A stretch of DNA of 64,000 bases from Steroidobacter denitrificans (GTDB lineage: Bacteria; Pseudomonadota; Gammaproteobacteria; Steroidobacterales; Steroidobacteraceae), in contig NZ_CP011971.1 of assembly GCF_001579945.1 (NCBI RefSeq), forward strand, positions 1,452,001 through 1,516,000, given 5' to 3'. Under the pieces are notes generated by a model. That model saw only the letters and a list, made by a program, of their open reading frames with translations, did no database searches and was not told the origin of the DNA. Each line of letters starts with the position of its first letter. The first letter of the stretch is position 1. Shown here piece by piece: positions 60,386 to 64,000 of this stretch. A program made the translations under genes and the position numbers.

Positions 60386-61513
60386 ATGTCCAAACGTGAT
60401 TATTACAAGGTGCTCGACCTGGCCCGCACGGCGAGCGAGGCGGAGATCAAGAAGGCCTATCGCCGCCTGGCGATGAAGTTTCATCCTGACCGTAATCCGA
60501 ACGACCATGAGGCCGAGGAAAGATTCAAGGAGGCCAAGGAGGCCTATGAAGCGCTGTCCGATCCCCAGCAGCGGACGATCTACGATCAGTATGGCCACGA
60601 GGGTCTGGCAGCGCGCGGCGGCGCGGGCGGATTCGGCGGCGCCGACGCCTTCAGCGATATTTTCGGCGACGTGTTCGGTGATATTTTCGGCGGCGCCCGC
60701 CGCGGCGGACGTCAGGCCTTCCGAGGCGCGGATCTGCGCTACGAACTGGAGCTCGATCTGGAACAGGCGGTCTTCGGTCATTCCGCCTCGATCGAGTTCG
60801 CTGCGCTTGGAGAATGCGAGTCCTGCAATGGCAGCGGTGCGGCGGAAGGCTCCCAGACTACGACCTGCGAGACCTGTCATGGCGCCGGACAGGTGCGTAT
60901 GCAACAAGGTTTCTTTGCTGTTCAGCAGACCTGTCCGCGCTGCAAGGGGCGTGGTCAGGTCATTACTCAGCCCTGCGATACCTGCCTGGGACAGGGGCGC
61001 GTGCGTCGCCAGAGGACGCTGTCGGTCAAGGTCCCGCAAGGCGTGGACACCGGTGACCGCATCCGCCTGACGGGAGAGGGCGAGGCCGGCCGCAACGGCG
61101 GGCCGCCAGGTGATTTATATGTAGAGATCCGCGTGCGCGAACACGCGATCTTCGAACGCGACGGCAGTCACTTGTCCTGTGAAGTGCCGGTGAGCTTTGC
61201 CACGGCGGCGCTCGGCGGCAAGATCGAGGTGCCGACTCTGGGCGGCCATGTCGAGCTCAAGGTGCCGAGTGAGACGCAGTCCGGGCGGGTTTTTCGTCTG
61301 CGTGAAAAGGGCATCAAACCGGTACGCGGCGGCGCAACCGGCGATCTGTTTTGCCGCGTCGTGGTGGAGACGCCGGTGAACCTCACCGATGAGCAACGAG
61401 ATCTGTTGCGCCGCTTCGAGGCATCGGTGCATAGCAGCAACCACAACCACAGCCCGCGTGAGCGTTCCTGGATGGACGGCGTCAAGCGATTCTTCGAGAC
61501 TATCCGGAATTGA
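60386..61513 (+). CDS. dnaJ: Chaperone protein DnaJ
   Basis: DnaJ delivers substrates to DnaK and stimulates its ATPase. The 375-residue protein has a J-domain with HPD (33-35), a Gly/Phe-rich region with [19 protein letters not shown], four zinc repeats [24 protein letters not shown] and CDTCLGQG, and the C-terminal substrate domain. The ATG at 60386 ([10 protein letters not shown]) is the standard N-terminus; longer frames run into the repeat region. Confidence 0.98.
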   Translation: MSKRDYYKVLDLARTASEAEIKKAYRRLAMKFHPDRNPNDHEAEERFKEAKEAYEALSDPQQRTIYDQYGHEGLAARGGAGGFGGADAFSDIFGDVFGDIFGGARRGGRQAFRGADLRYELELDLEQAVFGHSASIEFAALGECESCNGSGAAEGSQTTTCETCHGAGQVRMQQGFFAVQQTCPRCKGRGQVITQPCDTCLGQGRVRRQRTLSVKVPQGVDTGDRIRLTGEGEAGRNGGPPGDLYVEIRVREHAIFERDGSHLSCEVPVSFATAALGGKIEVPTLGGHVELKVPSETQSGRVFRLREKGIKPVRGGATGDLFCRVVVETPVNLTDEQRDLLRRFEASVHSSNHNHSPRERSWMDGVKRFFETIRN

Positions 61514-61572
61514 TCCAGGCCGGAATTCATGTGGCCGATACCATCTCATACGTCATTCCATGAGCCAAATCC

Positions 61573-62418
61573 ATGAACGCCTCCATGAATGACCCCGGGC
61601 ACCGGATTCACGATCCGGTGCCTATGGCGGTGTTGGGCGTCAGCGGGCGTATGGGCCGGGCGCTGCTGCTGGCCATGGACGAAGCCGGTGGGATCCGCCT
61701 GAGCGGCGCCAGTGCTTCGTCCGACAGCCGCTGGGTGGGCATGGATGCCGGTGCGGCGGCCCAGGGCGCAGCGCGCGGCGTCGCAGTCCTGGCCGATCCG
61801 GCGTCGGCGATCCAGGGCGCGGCCGTGGCGATCGATTTCACCTTGCCGCAGGCGACCGGCGCCAATCTCGACGCCTGCGTGGCCGCTCGGTGCCCGCTGG
61901 TGATCGGCACGACCGGCCATGCTTCGGAGATTCGCGACCGGATCGTGCGGGCGGCCGATCACATTCCTCTGGTGATGGCGCCCAATATGAGTGTCGGCGT
62001 CAATCTGTTGCTGGAGTTGGTGGAGCAGGCGGCGCGTCAGCTGGACGAACGCTACGACATCGAGATTTTCGAGGCCCATCATCGCGACAAGAAGGATGCG
62101 CCTTCGGGCACGGCGCTGGGTCTGGCCGCCGCCGCCGCCGCCGGCCGCGGCGTGGAACTCGAGCAGGTCGCCGAGTACGGCCGGCATGGTCTCACTGGCG
62201 CACGCCGGCCGGGGAATATCGGTTTTTCGGTCTTTCGCGGCGGCGATATCGTCGGCGAACATACGGTGAGTTTTGCCGGCATCGGCGAGCGGATCGAGTT
62301 GACCCATCGCGCCAGCGACCGGCTGGCCTTCGCGCGCGGCGCGGTACGGGCCGCGCGCTGGCTGATCGGCCGGCCGTCGGGCCTGTATTCGATGCGCGAT
62401 GTCCTCGGTTTTCGATAG
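61573..62418 (+). CDS. dapB: 4-hydroxy-tetrahydrodipicolinate reductase
   Basis: DapB carries out the second step of lysine/diaminopimelate synthesis. The 281-residue protein has the nucleotide-binding GVSGRMGRALL (22-32), VIGTTGH, and the catalytic His169/His170 with Lys173 in EAHHRDKKDAPSGTA. The first 17 residues are a short extra lead; an ATG at 61585 or 61624 would trim it. It lies between dnaJ and carA, as in Xanthomonas-like genomes. Confidence 0.96.
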   Translation: MNASMNDPGHRIHDPVPMAVLGVSGRMGRALLLAMDEAGGIRLSGASASSDSRWVGMDAGAAAQGAARGVAVLADPASAIQGAAVAIDFTLPQATGANLDACVAARCPLVIGTTGHASEIRDRIVRAADHIPLVMAPNMSVGVNLLLELVEQAARQLDERYDIEIFEAHHRDKKDAPSGTALGLAAAAAAGRGVELEQVAEYGRHGLTGARRPGNIGFSVFRGGDIVGEHTVSFAGIGERIELTHRASDRLAFARGAVRAARWLIGRPSGLYSMRDVLGFR

Positions 62419-62477
62419 ACCGTAGAGCCCGACTCGCGTAGACTCCTGACCCTCAGCACGCGGTGAAATTTCTTCGC

Positions 62478-62506
62478 GCGGGATCGGCCCTGAAGGCTCA
62501 TCCCGC
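62478..62506 (+). terminator. Hairpin in the dapB-carA gap (terminator or attenuator)
   Basis: GCGGGAT (62478-62484) pairs with ATCCCGC (62500-62506). The enclosed GCC-CTGAA-GGC can extend the stem. It is followed by TTTCC and lies 43 bp before the carA start. It may end the dapB transcript or act as a leader attenuator for carAB. Confidence 0.45.
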
Positions 62507-62548
62507 TTTCCGTATGCGTGTCTGAAACGATCGACGACGGAGTTCCAT

Positions 62549-63766
62549 GTGACCATACCTGCTGCATTGACCGCGGTGCTGGCGCTCGAAGACGGTACCG
62601 TCTTTCATGGCCGCTCGATCGGGGCCAGAGGCAATACGACAGGCGAGGTGGTGTTCAACACCGCCATGACGGGGTATCAGGAAATCCTTACCGACCCGTC
62701 ATATACCAAGCAGATCGTCACGTTGACCTATCCTCATATCGGCAACACCGGTACCAATCCGGAAGATCTGGAAGCCGCGATGGTGTTCGCCGCCGGTCTG
62801 GTCATTCGCGATCTGCCGGCCATGTACTCCAGCTGGCGCGCCTCGGAGTCGCTGGAAAGCTTCCTGGAGCGCGGCAAACTGGTGGCGATCGCAGATATCG
62901 ATACCCGCAAGCTCACGCGTATCCTGCGCGAAAAGGGCGCGCTCGCCGGTTGCATCATGACGGGCGAGAAAGCCGATCCGGACGCGGCGATCCACGCTGC
63001 ACGGAGATTTCCGGGCCTCAAGGGCATGGACCTGGCCAAGGCGGTCTCGACCCGGCGGATCTATCAATGGAACGAAGGTACGAACTGGGGTGCCGAAATC
63101 GGCCCCAAACCGCGTCCCGGACAGCGGCTGCATGTCGTCGCCTATGACTTCGGCATCAAGCGCAACATCCTGCGCAGCCTTGCGGATAAGGGCTGCCGTA
63201 TGACGGTCGTGCCGGCCCAGACACCGGCGCAGACAGTGCTGGATCTGGCGCCCGACGGCATCTTCCTGTCCAACGGCCCGGGCGATCCGGCGCCCTGTTC
63301 CTATGCCATCGAGGCGATCCAGCAGTTTCTGCGCACCGATATTCCCATCTACGGCATTTGCCTGGGACATCAGCTGCTGGCTCTGGCCAGCGGCGCGACA
63401 GCGATCAAGATGAAGTTCGGCCATCATGGCGCCAATCACCCCGTCCTGGATATCAGTTCTGGCAAGGTGCTGATTTCGAGCCAAAATCACGGCTTTGCGA
63501 TCGATGAAGCCAGCCTCGGGCCGAACCTGCGCACTACCCACCGCTCATTGTTCGACGGTTCTCTGCAGGGCATCGAGCGGACCGACCGGCCGGCGTTCGG
63601 CTTCCAGGGCCATCCCGAGGCCAGCCCGGGGCCGCACGATGTGCGGCTGGGGTTCGGACGTTTCATCAAGTTGATGCACGAACGTATCGACAGGCTTTCC
63701 CAGGGCCGCGGGCGCGGTAACGCCGACAACGGCGCTCACGACAGCCGGCGCGCCGCCGAAGGTTGA
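62549..63766 (+). CDS. carA: Carbamoyl-phosphate synthase small (glutaminase) subunit
   Basis: CarA supplies ammonia from glutamine to CarB for arginine and pyrimidine synthesis. The 405-residue protein has the N-terminal CarA domain ([33 protein letters not shown]) and a class I amidotransferase domain with the triad Cys271 (GICLGHQ), His355 and Glu357 (FQGHPEAS). The start is GTG 62549 with GGAG 6 nt upstream. The last 20 residues are a hydrophilic tail. carB starts 3 bp later. Confidence 0.98.
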   Translation: MTIPAALTAVLALEDGTVFHGRSIGARGNTTGEVVFNTAMTGYQEILTDPSYTKQIVTLTYPHIGNTGTNPEDLEAAMVFAAGLVIRDLPAMYSSWRASESLESFLERGKLVAIADIDTRKLTRILREKGALAGCIMTGEKADPDAAIHAARRFPGLKGMDLAKAVSTRRIYQWNEGTNWGAEIGPKPRPGQRLHVVAYDFGIKRNILRSLADKGCRMTVVPAQTPAQTVLDLAPDGIFLSNGPGDPAPCSYAIEAIQQFLRTDIPIYGICLGHQLLALASGATAIKMKFGHHGANHPVLDISSGKVLISSQNHGFAIDEASLGPNLRTTHRSLFDGSLQGIERTDRPAFGFQGHPEASPGPHDVRLGFGRFIKLMHERIDRLSQGRGRGNADNGAHDSRRAAEG

Positions 63767-63769
63767 CTC

Positions 63770-64000
<231 letters not shown>

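Overview
The window is a GC-rich (roughly 60% or more, by eye), densely packed chromosomal segment of a gammaproteobacterium. Conserved gene orders support this: queA-tgt-yajC-secD-secF; suhB/trmJ-iscS-iscU-iscA-ndk-rlmN-pilW-rodZ-hisS-yfgM-bamB-der; guaB-guaA; ssrA-smpB-ratA-rnfH-bamE-fur; and recN-nadK-hrcA-grpE-dnaK-dnaJ-dapB-carA-carB. The serine-succinyltransferase-like MetX and the recN to carAB order suggest a lineage near Xanthomonadales / Nevskiales / Steroidobacterales. No rRNA or other marker is present to prove the genus.

Layout. 0-12.4 kb: tRNA-Leu(CAA), queuosine genes, Sec translocase accessory genes, TerC and an amino-acid permease. 12.4-24.1 kb: a long housekeeping run covering tRNA/rRNA modification, Fe-S assembly, type IV pilus biogenesis, cell shape, HisRS, outer-membrane assembly and Der. 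24.1-28.4 kb: a MetX-family acyltransferase and a compact bioA-bioF-bioD operon. 28.5-34.7 kb: M23 peptidase and xseA, then guaB and guaA. 35.0-41.2 kb: an accessory region with three toxin-antitoxin modules (HigBA, ParDE, HipBA), a decayed fic locus, and a sulfide:quinone oxidoreductase beside a DUF302 gene. 41.7-49.5 kb: envelope and transport genes (DUF3617 protein, minimal DD-carboxypeptidase, GT-C/TPR membrane protein, Na+/H+ antiporter, SDR, aquaporin, DUF488). 50-64 kb: tmRNA with SmpB, RatA/RnfH, BamE, Fur, RecN, NAD kinase, the HrcA-GrpE-DnaK-DnaJ heat-shock set with a sigma-32-like dnaK promoter, then DapB and CarAB.

The most notable points are: (1) an IscU-like protein between IscS and IscA that lacks two of the three cluster-ligand cysteines, in an operon without iscR, hscBA or fdx; (2) the toxin-antitoxin-rich accessory region, with a near-perfect operator palindrome before hipBA; (3) a 19-base near-copy of the ssrA 3' end about 270 bp from the real one, which looks like an old attachment site; (4) a striking number of perfect short tandem duplications (6-16 bp units) confined to intergenic DNA. 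I saw no convincing wholly new system, no CRISPR array, no intact insertion sequence and no integrase.
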